A DNA stretch of 64,000 nt from Paenibacillus faecis (GCF_008084145.1 NZ_VSDO01000002.1:620001-684000); one strand, 5' to 3'; shown: positions 7,932-19,334, counted from the stretch's first letter. Notes: a model not told the origin generated them from the letters alone. Program-made: numbers and translations.

Positions 7932-9977
7932 ATGAACTTAAACGACATCCCGGTAAAGCAAGTCAACGGCGTGAGTGCTCTTAAAGCAGAAGAGCTTCAC
8001 GCCTTTGGCATCTTTACGGTGAACGATTTAATCGAATATTATCCGTTTCGTTACGAAGACTACCGGCTTCGTTCCTTGGCGGAGGCGAAAGACGGGGATA
8101 AAATTACCGTCCAGGCCAAAATTATGGGCGTTCCCGTCCTGCAGCGCTATGGCAAAAAGTCGAGAATGACCTGCAAAATGGTGGCCGAGGACTGGATGTT
8201 TACCGCGACATGGTTCAACCGCCATTTTTTGCGAGGCGAACTGACGGCGGGACGGGACATCATTCTGACGGGCAAATGGGACCTCCGGCGCAGCCAGATG
8301 ACGGTGTCCGAATCCGAATTTCCGGACAAGGGAACGATGCGAAGCGGCAGTCTGCAGCCCGTCTACTCCGTAGGCGGCAAAATCACGCAGGCATGGATGC
8401 GCAAAACGATCGGGCAGGCGCTGCAGCAGTATGGGGAGATGATTCCGGAGAATCTGCCGCCGGAACTGCTGCGTCAGTATGACCTGATGGCCCGGCGCCG
8501 CGCGATCCAGCGGATCCACCAGCCCCAGGACAGCGAGGAAGGCCAGCAGGCCCGCCGCCGGATGGTCTATGAGGAGCTGTTTCTGTTCCAGTTGAAGCTC
8601 CAGGCCTACCGGGCCATGAACCATGAGCGGATGGACGGCGTCAAGCACGAGGTCGACAACGCGACCGTGCGCGAATTCGTGCGGAGCCTGCCCTTTGAGC
8701 TGACGGATGCGCAGAAAAAGGTCGAGCTCGAGATTCTGAAAGATATGCGCTCGCCCTATTGCATGAACCGGCTTCTGCAAGGGGACGTCGGCTCGGGGAA
8801 AACGGTCGTCGCCGCGATCGCGCTGTTTGCGGCGGTTAAATCCGGGCACCAGGGCGCTTTCATGGTGCCGACGGAAATTTTGGCCGAGCAGCATATGCGC
8901 TCGCTGACCCGGTTGTTCGAGCCGTTCGGCATTACCGTCGGTCTGCTGACCGGCAGCGTGACAGGGCGGAAGCGCAAAGACCTGCTGGCTTCGCTGCAGA
9001 TGGGCATGACGGATATCATCGTCGGCACGCATGCGCTGATTCAGGAGGATGTGTTTTTCCGTTCGCTCAGCCTGGTCGTCACGGATGAGCAGCACCGCTT
9101 CGGCGTCAATCAGCGAAGCATCCTGCGGCGCAAGGGCTTCAATCCCGACGTGCTGACGATGACCGCCACGCCGATTCCGCGGACGCTGGCCATCACGGCT
9201 TTCGGGGACATGGACGTATCCACCCTGTCGGAACGGCCGAAGGGACGCAAGCCAATTTCAACCTATTGGGTCAAGCAGGAGATGATGGACCGGGTCCTCG
9301 GATTTATTTCGCGGGAAATCACGCAGGGGCGGCAGGCCTATCTCATTTGTCCGCTGATCGAGGAGTCGGAGAAGCTGGATGTTCAGAACGCCATCGACCT
9401 GTACGTCGGCATGCAGCAGGCCTTCCCGGATTTCAATGTCGGCCTGCTGCACGGGCGGATGACGGCCGCGGAGAAAGACGAAGTGATGCGGGCCTTCTAC
9501 GACAACGAAGTCCAGCTGCTGGTCTCGACCACGGTCGTCGAGGTCGGCGTGGACGTGCCGAACGCGACGCTGATGATCGTCATGGACGCCGACCGTTTCG
9601 GTTTGTCGCAGCTGCACCAGCTGCGCGGTCGCGTAGGCCGGGGGGAGCACGCGTCCTATTGCGTGCTCATCGCCGATCCGAAGTCGGAGGTCGGTCAGGA
9701 GCGGATGAAGGTCATGACCGAAACGGACGACGGCTTCGAAGTGGCCCGGCGGGACCTGGAGCTGCGCGGTCCCGGGGATTTCTTCGGCACCAAGCAGAGC
9801 GGGGTGCCGGAGTTTCGAATCGCGGACATGGTCAGCGATTATGCCGTGCTGGAGGCGGCGCGGGACGATGCCGCCCGGCTGGTCGGCGACCCGTCCTTCT
9901 GGACGTCGCCGCAGTATGAACCGCTGCGGGCGTTTTTGCAGCGGGAGCAGATTTTGCAGGGCGAGCTGATCGATTAG
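7932..9977 (+). CDS. recG: ATP-dependent DNA helicase RecG
   Basis: Branch-migrating helicase that reverses stalled forks and processes Holliday junctions. The N-terminal wedge/OB domain is followed by Walker A GDVGSGKTVVAAI, the DEQH box (TDEQHRFGV), TATPIPRT, VATTVVEVGVDVP-like motif V and the QLHQLRGRVGRG motif VI. The 681-aa length equals the family norm. GAGGGATCAAG is upstream of ATG 7932. It is the last gene of the block and ends at a strong bidirectional terminator. Confidence 0.97.
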   Translation: MNLNDIPVKQVNGVSALKAEELHAFGIFTVNDLIEYYPFRYEDYRLRSLAEAKDGDKITVQAKIMGVPVLQRYGKKSRMTCKMVAEDWMFTATWFNRHFLRGELTAGRDIILTGKWDLRRSQMTVSESEFPDKGTMRSGSLQPVYSVGGKITQAWMRKTIGQALQQYGEMIPENLPPELLRQYDLMARRRAIQRIHQPQDSEEGQQARRRMVYEELFLFQLKLQAYRAMNHERMDGVKHEVDNATVREFVRSLPFELTDAQKKVELEILKDMRSPYCMNRLLQGDVGSGKTVVAAIALFAAVKSGHQGAFMVPTEILAEQHMRSLTRLFEPFGITVGLLTGSVTGRKRKDLLASLQMGMTDIIVGTHALIQEDVFFRSLSLVVTDEQHRFGVNQRSILRRKGFNPDVLTMTATPIPRTLAITAFGDMDVSTLSERPKGRKPISTYWVKQEMMDRVLGFISREITQGRQAYLICPLIEESEKLDVQNAIDLYVGMQQAFPDFNVGLLHGRMTAAEKDEVMRAFYDNEVQLLVSTTVVEVGVDVPNATLMIVMDADRFGLSQLHQLRGRVGRGEHASYCVLIADPKSEVGQERMKVMTETDDGFEVARRDLELRGPGDFFGTKQSGVPEFRIADMVSDYAVLEAARDDAARLVGDPSFWTSPQYEPLRAFLQREQILQGELID

Positions 9978-9990
9978 CTCGGCCGACACG

Positions 9991-10033
9991 GCACAAAAAA
10001 ACACGCCATTCACATCGGCGTGTTTTTTTGTGC
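9991..10033. terminator. Bidirectional terminator between recG and the bgl operon
   Basis: GCACAAAAAAACACGCC pairs with GGCGTGTTTTTTTGTGC across a short loop. It serves recG (plus) and the beta-glucoside operon (minus). Confidence 0.93.
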
Positions 10034-10037
10034 GAGC

Positions 10038-13405
<3,368 letters not shown>

Positions 13406-13413
13406 TCAGGCAT

Positions 13414-13478
13414 AAAAAAATACCTAAACGAATGGCCCGCGGGATCACAAGAAGTGATCATATGCCAGTCGTTTAGGT
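13414..13478 (-). terminator. LicT-regulated leader terminator of bglP
   Basis: Read on the minus strand, ACCTAAACGA pairs with TCGTTTAGGT and is followed by seven T residues. An inner stem (GATCACTT.. / ..GTGATC) extends it. Its 5' arm overlaps the last bases of the RAT, so binding of LicT to the RAT would prevent this terminator from forming. Confidence 0.92.
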
Positions 13479-13504
13479 ATCGCCTGCTTTACCAGTAACA
13501 ATCC
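13476..13504 (-). promoter_or_regulatory. RAT (ribonucleic antiterminator) site for LicT
   Basis: The 29-nt minus-strand element begins GGATTGTTACTGGTAAAG and ends GCAGGCGATACC. It matches the LicT/BglG RAT consensus, with the two internal loops formed by the GGATTG and GCAGGC parts. It lies directly between the promoter and the terminator of the bglP leader. Confidence 0.93.
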
Positions 13505-13525
13505 TTAAGTTTAGGTTGTAAGGTT

Positions 13526-13554
13526 ACTATAAAACAAACGGTAAACGTTTGCAA
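13526..13554 (-). promoter_or_regulatory. Predicted promoter of bglP
   Basis: Minus-strand TTGCAA (13549-13554), 17-nt spacer and TATAGT (13526-13531), placed just upstream of the RAT. Confidence 0.75.
13540..13553 (+). promoter_or_regulatory. cre (CcpA binding site) over the bglP promoter
   Basis: GGTAAACGTTTGCA fits the cre consensus TGWAARCGYTWNCW at 13 of 14 positions. It covers the -35 and the spacer, so CcpA binding should repress the operon when glucose is present. Confidence 0.8.
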
Positions 13555-13564
13555 CCCATTTTTT

Positions 13565-14416
13565 TTATTCTTCGTCGTTTCGGGAAGTCACCCGCTGAAT
13601 ATGAATCGTCAAATACACCTTTTCGTCAATCGACATGGCGTTTTCATAATTTTGCTCCAGGTAGCGATTGATGACATTCATGCATGCAAAGGCTTTCGGG
13701 TATTTGATTTTAATCTGGTCATAGAGAAAATTGTCCCCCGAAGCGGAGCGCTCTTGTTCTCCGCTCAGCATCCGCTGCACAAAATATTGGATATGGGTGA
13801 TAAAGCGGGAGTAGTTAAACGATTTTTCGTCCAGCTCCAGGTCGTAAAACTCGGTCACAATGTCGAAAATCTCGCTCATCACCTTCGTAATCTCGGCGGT
13901 CCGCTGCATACCTTGTCCGTCCTGCCGGGCATTGACAAAATGCATCGCGATAAAACTCGCCTCGTCCTCATCCATCTCGATGTCAAAATGTTTCTTGATC
14001 AATTGGAGCGCATTTAGCCCGATCGCGAACTCTTTGGGGTAGAACTTTTTGATTTGCCAAAACAGCGCGTTTTTGAGATTCAGGGAATTTCTGTAACGGG
14101 AGACGGCAAAATGAATATGATCGATCAGGGTAATATAAATATTGTCATTGAAAATATTTCCCATCTCGCTTTTGGCATAGCTGATGATGTCATCGGCCAG
14201 GGAGAAGTAATCCGCGGAGGTCTCGCCAATCAGATCGATTAGTTTCTGCGGAACTTTCCCGGGCTTCAGAATAAAGGTTTTCTCGATCTTTTCCTCGTCC
14301 ACCGTTTGCCCCGGCTTTTTCTTAAATCCCAGACCATTGCCGATGACCACAAATTCGTGACCGACCTGGTCTTCAGCACGAATCACGTTGTTGTTGAAAA
14401 TTTGCCGGATAATCAT
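13565..14416 (-). CDS. licT: Transcriptional antiterminator of the LicT/BglG family
   Basis: RNA-binding antiterminator controlled by PTS phosphorylation. The N-terminal CAT domain (MIIRQIFNNNV..., GFKKKPGQ) binds the RAT, and two PRD domains follow with conserved phosphorylatable histidines (LIDHIHFA, FVNARQ region, HIQYF, LTIHIQR). The start at 14416 gives 283 aa, close to B. subtilis LicT; an in-frame ATG at 14470 would add 18 residues unlike the family. The AAGGAG site is ~13 nt from the chosen start, somewhat far. Its own cognate RAT lies immediately downstream, ahead of bglP. Confidence 0.93.
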   Translation of the reverse strand: MIIRQIFNNNVIRAEDQVGHEFVVIGNGLGFKKKPGQTVDEEKIEKTFILKPGKVPQKLIDLIGETSADYFSLADDIISYAKSEMGNIFNDNIYITLIDHIHFAVSRYRNSLNLKNALFWQIKKFYPKEFAIGLNALQLIKKHFDIEMDEDEASFIAMHFVNARQDGQGMQRTAEITKVMSEIFDIVTEFYDLELDEKSFNYSRFITHIQYFVQRMLSGEQERSASGDNFLYDQIKIKYPKAFACMNVINRYLEQNYENAMSIDEKVYLTIHIQRVTSRNDEE

Positions 14417-14620
14417 GACGGCGCGTTCACTCCTTCTGCTCAAATCCATGCCTATGTATAGGGTTATCATCGGGCTTAAATTTTACAACCTACGATAGCA
14501 CACACCCGGCAGCGAACACAATAGATTGCTGTGGCAGCCGGCAGCCGTTTTTTTCGGCACTATGTACAGCCACTCCCGCATATAAGTAGAGAGAAGGCCT
14601 TGAGGGACGGGAGGTGTAGA

Positions 14621-14914
14621 GTGCCGTTGAGTTATCATCAATACGGAATCAGTCCGCAGCTGGTGGAACGGGTCAAGCTGAAAATGAAGAATCCGGCGAC
14701 CAAAGAGCGGGTGAAAAAACTGGTGGAAGGGTTGACCAAAGCCGACCTGCAGGATCGGGTCAAGGTTCGCCGGCTGGTCAAATCGGCAGCTTCGCTGCTG
14801 AACGAAAGGTTGAGCGGCGTCCAGGAGGAGCAGATCGTTCAATTTGTCGTGGCCCAACGAATCGATCCGCAGAGCACGCTCCACTTGATCAGGCTGTGGG
14901 GGATGTTTCGCTAG
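14621..14914 (+). CDS. spoVIF: Stage VI sporulation protein F (SpoVIF/YjcC family)
   Basis: A 97-aa protein, MPLSYHQYGISPQLVERVKL at its start, continuing KMKNPATKERVKKLVEGLTKADLQ in register with SpoVIF-type proteins. SpoVIF is a sporulation protein needed for late coat assembly. GTG 14621 is used: GGAGG at 14610-14614 is 6 nt upstream. A longer in-frame reading from 14531 lacks a ribosome site. It stands alone, with its own terminator at 14962-14989, as expected for a sporulation-specific gene. No sigma-K or sigma-G promoter could be assigned with confidence. Confidence 0.8.
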   Translation: MPLSYHQYGISPQLVERVKLKMKNPATKERVKKLVEGLTKADLQDRVKVRRLVKSAASLLNERLSGVQEEQIVQFVVAQRIDPQSTLHLIRLWGMFR

Positions 14915-14961
14915 GCTTAAACCCATTTGTCATCTTGCCGAAGCCTTGTCGGCAAACACGG

Positions 14962-14989
14962 TCAGCCGGAATATTCCGGCTGATTTTTG
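14962..14989 (+). terminator. Terminator after spoVIF
   Basis: TCAGCCGGAA pairs with TTCCGGCTGA, followed by TTTTTG. Repeat copy 1 begins in or right after this T-tract. Confidence 0.85.
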
Positions 14990-15400
14990 TTAGTGGCTTT
15001 AGCCCCAGTTGAGCACGCGAAGCGGGTGAGGCAAAACACCTGGGTTCGTTATCATGGGAGTGTTCAAGCTACTATGTATACCGAAAGGAAAAGGTGGCTT
15101 AATGGCTAATCGAAGTGATATGCCACCTACAAAGAGGCGCCTAGCGTGCTTCCAAGCTTCCAACTCTAAAAAGATGCAAATCTGCAGGCATTTAGGCCAA
15201 TTCCCGAGGGAATGCGAAAATAGATGCAAATCTGCAGGAATTTCCAGCGGTTTTAGAGAAACGAGCCGGTTTCGTCAAAAATTCCTGCAGATTTGCAGGA
15301 TTTTTGAAATTTTGGGCCCCGAACAAGAAAAAAACATGCATATATGCAGGAATTCTATATTATCAAGGTGGTCTGAAGAGGGACCAGTAATAAACGCACT
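14990..15400. repeat. Dispersed repeat, copy 1 (hairpin-rich, about 0.4 kb)
   Basis: This stretch is closely similar to 28256-28712. It begins TTAGTGGCTTTAGCC, shares a core from about 15049 to 15400, and contains the word GATGCAAATCTGCAGG at 15173 and 15223 and its inverse at 15284. Segments 15226-15243 and 15279-15296 form an 18-bp perfect inverted repeat around a 35-nt loop that holds a smaller GAAAC/GTTTC hairpin. It contains an open frame from ATG 15101 (MANRSDMPPTKRR), but the differences between the copies do not show coding constraint. It is not a recognised insertion sequence: no transposase is present. Confidence 0.85.
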
Positions 15401-15602
15401 ACCCGTTTGACGTGTGGTTATGATTACCGGAAAATGAGCGGAATCATGATGGGCGGATCTATGCGGCGTAAAGGGAAGTTCAGCGGGTTAACCGGATGTT
15501 AACCGGAGATACGGGGAAAGTTAAACGAGCGGGGATTGTAAAAATGAAGGTTGGGGTGGAGAATCGCCCTTGCGCGAAGAGAAGATTTGTTGTATTTTTA
15601 AA

Positions 15603-15631
15603 TTGACATGACAGTAGGTCAAAAATAAATC
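15603..15631 (+). promoter_or_regulatory. Promoter and probable operator of the tetR-type gene
   Basis: TTGACA (15603-15608), 17-nt spacer, TAAATC (15626-15631). The inverted repeat TTGAC-N10-GTCAA (15603-15622) covers the -35 and the spacer, the usual place for a TetR autorepressor site. Confidence 0.65.
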
Positions 15632-15648
15632 GCAGGTGGTGGCGTATC

Positions 15649-16347
15649 ATGACACCTCGGACGAAGGAACAGAACGAACAGATCCGGAACCTTCGGATGT
15701 CGCAGATCTTGAAGGCCGCGGCCGATGTTTATCTCGAGCGGGGACAGCAGATGGAAATCCGCGACGTGGCGGCCGAGGCCGGATTAGGCTATGGAACGGT
15801 ATACCATTATTACAAAAATAAAATGGATCTTCTGCATGATTTGATGCTCCAGGCGATGAGCCGGGCGGAGGAGATTCTGCTGTCCGCCGCGTTGGCGGCC
15901 GGACAGCCGGCTGCCGGCGCCGCCGTCAGCGCGGGGCCATCGGCGGAGCCCGGGCGCGGCCGTTACGCGGACGCGCGGGCCGCTCGCCCGGCGGCGGCCA
16001 ACGGCACGGGCCCGCCGCAGCGAGCGCTCGCCGTCAAGCTGCTTCAGGCATGGGCGGAGGACCATGCCTTCTATTTGGCCTGCCGCCTGGGGGGCGAGCA
16101 GTTCCGCCCGCTTCCCGAAGCGCAGGCGGAGCCGCTCGCGGCCGCATTCCGCGAGCAGGTGCTGCGCCCGCTGGCGGCGATCCTCGGCGCCCTTCCCGCC
16201 GCCGATCCGCAAGCGCCGGCGGACGGCGGCGAACCCGGACGCCGGGCCGAATGGCTGCTCGCCGCTTTGACGGGCTGCGCCTTGGCTCCCCTTCGCCGGG
16301 GAACGCTGCGCGACGAGGCGGTCCAGATCGCCGCGTTTTTATTTTGA
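15649..16347 (+). CDS. TetR/AcrR family transcriptional regulator
   Basis: Residues ~10-60 form a TetR-type helix-turn-helix (QILKAAADVYLERG, then AAEAGLGYGTVYHYYKNKMD). The ligand domain is divergent and contains a low-complexity Ala/Gly/Pro/Arg stretch (~residues 80-125, about 15885-16025) with much higher GC than its surroundings. Start ATG 15649 has AGGTGGTGG upstream. The palindrome over the promoter suggests autoregulation. Its target is unknown: map follows 57 nt later in the same direction, but housekeeping map is an unlikely drug-type target. Confidence 0.88.
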   Translation: MTPRTKEQNEQIRNLRMSQILKAAADVYLERGQQMEIRDVAAEAGLGYGTVYHYYKNKMDLLHDLMLQAMSRAEEILLSAALAAGQPAAGAAVSAGPSAEPGRGRYADARAARPAAANGTGPPQRALAVKLLQAWAEDHAFYLACRLGGEQFRPLPEAQAEPLAAAFREQVLRPLAAILGALPAADPQAPADGGEPGRRAEWLLAALTGCALAPLRRGTLRDEAVQIAAFLF

Positions 16348-16404
16348 ATCCGCAGGCGCACCGCTACGGCGGATTTCTAATTTTTATAGAGTGGAGCGAA
16401 GGCA

Positions 16405-17151
16405 ATGATTATATTGAAATCACCCAGGGAAATCGAAGAGATGAAAACGGCGGGCCAGATCGTGGCCGACTGCCACAGAGAGGTCGCCAAACTGATTGAG
16501 CCCGGTATCACCACGCTCGAGATCAACGATTTTGTCGCCAAGCACATCATGAAATTGGGCGGCAAGCAATTTACCAAAGGCTACAACGGATTCCCCGCGG
16601 AAACTTGCGCTTCGGTCAACGATGTGGTGGCGCATGGTTTTCCGTCCGCCAAACCGCTGCAGGAAGGGGATTTGCTCAAGCTGGATATCGTGGCGGAATA
16701 CGGCGGCTGGTTCGGCGACTCCTGCTGGTGTTATACGATCGGCCAGCCCAGCCCAGCCGTGGAGCGCCTGCTCAAGGTCACCAAGGAATGCCTGGAGCTG
16801 GGCATTGCGCAGGCGATCCCGGGCAATCGGCTCGGGGATATTACCTCGGCCATCCAGAAGCACGCGGAATCGCACGGGTATTCCGTGGTCCGCGATCTTC
16901 TGGCTCATGGGGTCGGCCGCTCGCTGCATGAAGAGCCGAGCTACGAGCATGTCGGCGTAGCCGGGAAAGGCGTACGGCTCAAAGAAGGCATGGTTTTTAC
17001 CATCGAGCCTATGATCAACGAAGGAACCTTTCGTATTTCAATTGATGCGGACGGATGGACCGCCAGAACGGCGGACGGCAAGCTTTCGGCCCAGTACGAA
17101 CATACCGTGGCGCTGACCGCGGACGGACCGCTCATTTTAACCGCTCAATAA
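16405..17151 (+). CDS. map: Methionine aminopeptidase, type I
   Basis: Removes N-terminal methionine from nascent proteins. The pita-bread fold ligands are all visible: Asp in LLKLDIVAEY, Asp in FGDSCW, His in LLAHGVGRSLHE, Glu in TIEPM and Glu in QYEHT. Length 248 aa is typical. It is away from the ribosomal-protein operon where the essential Bacillus map lies, so it may be the second, YflG-like copy. A strong terminator follows at 17165-17208. Confidence 0.93.
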   Translation: MIILKSPREIEEMKTAGQIVADCHREVAKLIEPGITTLEINDFVAKHIMKLGGKQFTKGYNGFPAETCASVNDVVAHGFPSAKPLQEGDLLKLDIVAEYGGWFGDSCWCYTIGQPSPAVERLLKVTKECLELGIAQAIPGNRLGDITSAIQKHAESHGYSVVRDLLAHGVGRSLHEEPSYEHVGVAGKGVRLKEGMVFTIEPMINEGTFRISIDADGWTARTADGKLSAQYEHTVALTADGPLILTAQ

Positions 17152-17164
17152 TCACTCATGGCCG

Positions 17165-17208
17165 AAGGCCGGGGAGGACCGAGAAACACAGGCCCCCCGG
17201 CCTTTTTT
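17165..17208 (+). terminator. Terminator after map
   Basis: AAGGCCGGGG pairs with CCCCGGCCTT, followed by six T residues. Confidence 0.88.
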
Positions 17209-17260
17209 GCGCGTATTGCCTTTTGCCCCAGATCCCTGCTGTATATCCAGCAATAACCTG

Positions 17261-17312
17261 TTGCTAAAGCGAATATTTGTTCGTATTATGAATACAATAA
17301 GAACAAACGTTC
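17261..17312 (+). promoter_or_regulatory. SOS promoter with two LexA (DinR) boxes
   Basis: TTGCTA (17261-17266), 17-nt spacer and TATTAT (17284-17289). Box 1, CGAATATTTGTTCG (17270-17283), fills the spacer and has one mismatch in the GAAC half. Box 2, GAACAAACGTTC (17301-17312), matches the Gram-positive CGAAC-N4-GTTCG core apart from the outermost base on each side. Both sites would block initiation until LexA is cleaved after DNA damage. Confidence 0.82.
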
Positions 17313-17329
17313 TTATGGAAGGTGAAAGT

Positions 17330-17362
17330 ATGGGATGGGTTGTTAGGAGTGGGGACGCATGA
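17330..17362 (+). CDS. Possible 10-codon leader peptide of the SOS operon
   Basis: ATG 17330 opens MGWVVRSGDA and ends at TGA 17360-17362, which overlaps the next gene's ATG (17359-17361) as ATGA. A ribosome site GGAAGGTG lies 4-5 nt upstream. The same ATGA coupling links the next three genes, so this could set translation of the operon. It could also be chance, since nothing similar is available for comparison here. Confidence 0.35.
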   Translation: MGWVVRSGDA

Positions 17363-17745
17363 AGACAATTCCTTGGCAAACGCCGGAAGAGGCGGAATTC
17401 GTAAAGGAGTACTTGCTGCTTCCCTTGATGCTGGATGTACTGGAGCGGGATCGGATCGCGATGGGCAGGGCCGGCTTGAAAATGCCGGAAGTCTACGACG
17501 TTTTGGTCCGGCTGCTGCAGGAGGCGATTACCGCCGACTTGGCCCAGGCCCGGAAAGGAATGAGAGAGCACGGAATGAAGGTATATGAAGAACATCGGAC
17601 TTCCTTGGGATTGGAAGCGCGGTATCTTTGCCGGGGCTACCATTATGAATTTTCCATGCTGTGGGGGCTCGTCAAGGCGGAAATGCTGCGGCGGTTTTGC
17701 GCTTATTTGGGCATTGACATTGCGGAGAAGGGGATAGGGTCATGA
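17359..17745 (+). CDS. Conserved hypothetical protein of the SOS polymerase operon
   Basis: 128 aa, acidic/hydrophobic and predicted all-helical (EEAEFVKEYLLLPLMLDVLERD), without membrane segments or known motifs. I do not recognise a named domain. It is first in a LexA-controlled operon and overlaps the Y-family polymerase gene by 4 nt (ATGA), so its product is probably stoichiometrically tied to it, perhaps as an accessory or loading factor. That role is inference from position only. AGGAG is 9 nt before ATG 17359. Confidence 0.85.
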   Translation: MKTIPWQTPEEAEFVKEYLLLPLMLDVLERDRIAMGRAGLKMPEVYDVLVRLLQEAITADLAQARKGMREHGMKVYEEHRTSLGLEARYLCRGYHYEFSMLWGLVKAEMLRRFCAYLGIDIAEKGIGS

Positions 17746-18980
17746 AGACGGATGAGCGAATCGTGATGCTGGGAGACTGCCAGTCCTTTTATGCGAGCGT
17801 GGAAAAAGCGGACCATCCCCAATACGAGCATCGCCCGCTGGTGGTCGCCGGGGATCCGGAGCGCCGTTCCGGTATCGTCCTTGCGGCCTGCCCCAAGGCC
17901 AAGCAATACGGCATTACGACGGCCGAAACGCTGGGAACGGCGCTGGCCAAATGCCGGGACCTTGTCGTGATGCGGCCGAGGATGGAACGGTACATCCAGG
18001 TCTCGATGCAGATTACGGACATCATGAAGCAGTTCACGGACCTCGTGGAGCCTTACAGCATCGATGAGCAGCATCTGGACGTCACCGGGAGTCTCTCCTT
18101 GTTCGGCGATCCGATCTCGCTGGCCCGCAAAATTCAGGAGGAAATCCGGAGCAGGACGGGGGTATACAGCCGGTTCGGCATCAGCTATAACAAGGCGGTC
18201 AGTAAAATGGCCTGCGATAATTTCGCCAAAAAAAATGCGGACGGCATTTTTGTGCTGCCCAAGGAAATGCTGCCGAAGAAGCTCTGGCCGCTGCCGATTC
18301 GGAGTATGTTCATGGTCGGGTCCCGGATGGAGCACCATTTTCAGCGGATGGGGATCCGCACGATCGGGCAGCTTGCGGCGACCCCGCTGTCCCGGCTGCG
18401 GCAGCGCTGGGGCGTAAACGGCGAAGTGCTGTGGCGCATCGCCAACGGGATCGACCCTTCGCCCGTGAGTCCGGGCACCCATCAGGGCGAGAAGTCCGTC
18501 GGTCACGAAATGACGCTGCCCCGCGATTACTACACACTCCAAGAAATCGCGGTGCCGCTGCTGGAACTGACCGAGCTGGTCTGCCGGCGCTGCCGTGACA
18601 AAGGGTATATGGGCGGCGTGGTGAGCGTGGGGTGCCGGGGAGCGGACTTCGATCATCCGACAGGATTTTTCCGCCAGATCAAGCTGGGGGACCCGACGAA
18701 TATCACCAACCAGGTCTATCAAACGGTAATGGGCCTTTTTCGCCGGCATTGGGACGGTGAGCCGGTACGGAAGGTAGGGGTCACTTTGTCGGGGCTGGTG
18801 CGGGACGACGAGTATCAGCTGCTGCTTTTTGACGAGCGTCCCAAATACCAGGCTCTGGAGAAGGCCACGGATGAAATCAAACGGAAGTATGGGGAATCGG
18901 CGATATTGCGGGCGGTTTCCCTGACCGCACCGGGTCAGGCCCGGGATCGGGCCGGCAAGATAGGAGGGCATTACCGATGA
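17742..18980 (+). CDS. Y-family DNA polymerase (UmuC/DinB-like, UvrX/YqjW type)
   Basis: Translesion polymerase. Palm-domain catalytic residues are present: Asp in MLGDCQSFYASVEKA and the Asp-Glu pair in YSIDEQHLD. Polymerase-fold motifs YGITTAETLG and SYNKAVSKMACDNFAKK follow, then the helix-hairpin-helix region and a C-terminal little finger. The 412-aa length fits YqjW/UvrX. The tail QLLLFDE (~residues 362-368) resembles a sliding-clamp binding motif (QxxLF). It is coupled by ATGA to both neighbours and controlled by LexA boxes. Confidence 0.92.
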   Translation: MKTDERIVMLGDCQSFYASVEKADHPQYEHRPLVVAGDPERRSGIVLAACPKAKQYGITTAETLGTALAKCRDLVVMRPRMERYIQVSMQITDIMKQFTDLVEPYSIDEQHLDVTGSLSLFGDPISLARKIQEEIRSRTGVYSRFGISYNKAVSKMACDNFAKKNADGIFVLPKEMLPKKLWPLPIRSMFMVGSRMEHHFQRMGIRTIGQLAATPLSRLRQRWGVNGEVLWRIANGIDPSPVSPGTHQGEKSVGHEMTLPRDYYTLQEIAVPLLELTELVCRRCRDKGYMGGVVSVGCRGADFDHPTGFFRQIKLGDPTNITNQVYQTVMGLFRRHWDGEPVRKVGVTLSGLVRDDEYQLLLFDERPKYQALEKATDEIKRKYGESAILRAVSLTAPGQARDRAGKIGGHYR

Positions 18981-19306
18981 AAGGGAAGCTGCACGGCAAC
19001 GGGCTCTGGGAGTCGTCCAGAATGATGCTCCCCGAGCACAAAGAGGCGATTTTGGAATATAACCGCAGACAGCACCGCCGTTCGCGCATCCTGTTGGATG
19101 AGCAGGAGATGGAGGAGATTTCCCGGCGGATTGCGGAGTCGTTAAGGGACAACAAAGAAATCGGCCTGAGGCTCTACGGAGAGTTCGGAGACCGGCGGGT
19201 TCGGGGAGTCGTGGAAGCGGTGCGACCGGGAGAGCGGCGTTTTCGGCTGAATACGGACGGAAATCCGGAATGGATCGCCTTTGCGGACATCGTTTCGGCG
19301 GAATAA
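18977..19306 (+). CDS. YolD-like protein
   Basis: 109-aa protein with the YolD-family signature GLWESSRMMLPEHKEAI near residues 10-25. YolD-like genes habitually sit next to UvrX/YqjW-type polymerases, on plasmids and phages as well as chromosomes, and are viewed as UmuD-like analogues without proof. It overlaps the polymerase gene by ATGA. The operon ends at the terminator 19335-19362. Confidence 0.88.
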   Translation: MKGKLHGNGLWESSRMMLPEHKEAILEYNRRQHRRSRILLDEQEMEEISRRIAESLRDNKEIGLRLYGEFGDRRVRGVVEAVRPGERRFRLNTDGNPEWIAFADIVSAE

Positions 19307-19334
19307 TACGAGCCAAGGAACGGAAAGAGAACAT

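Noticed and set aside
14990..15400. CRISPR array, suggested by the repeated TGCAAATCTGCAGG words
   Set aside because: Only two direct and one inverted copy occur at irregular spacing, the same in both repeat copies, with no cas genes.
16050..16499. Plus-strand frame across the end of the TetR gene and start of map
   Set aside because: Arises from the GC-rich low-complexity tract; it conflicts with two well-supported genes.
17703..19334. Long minus-strand frame over the Y-family polymerase operon
   Set aside because: Composition is Arg/Pro-rich noise and no motifs are present.
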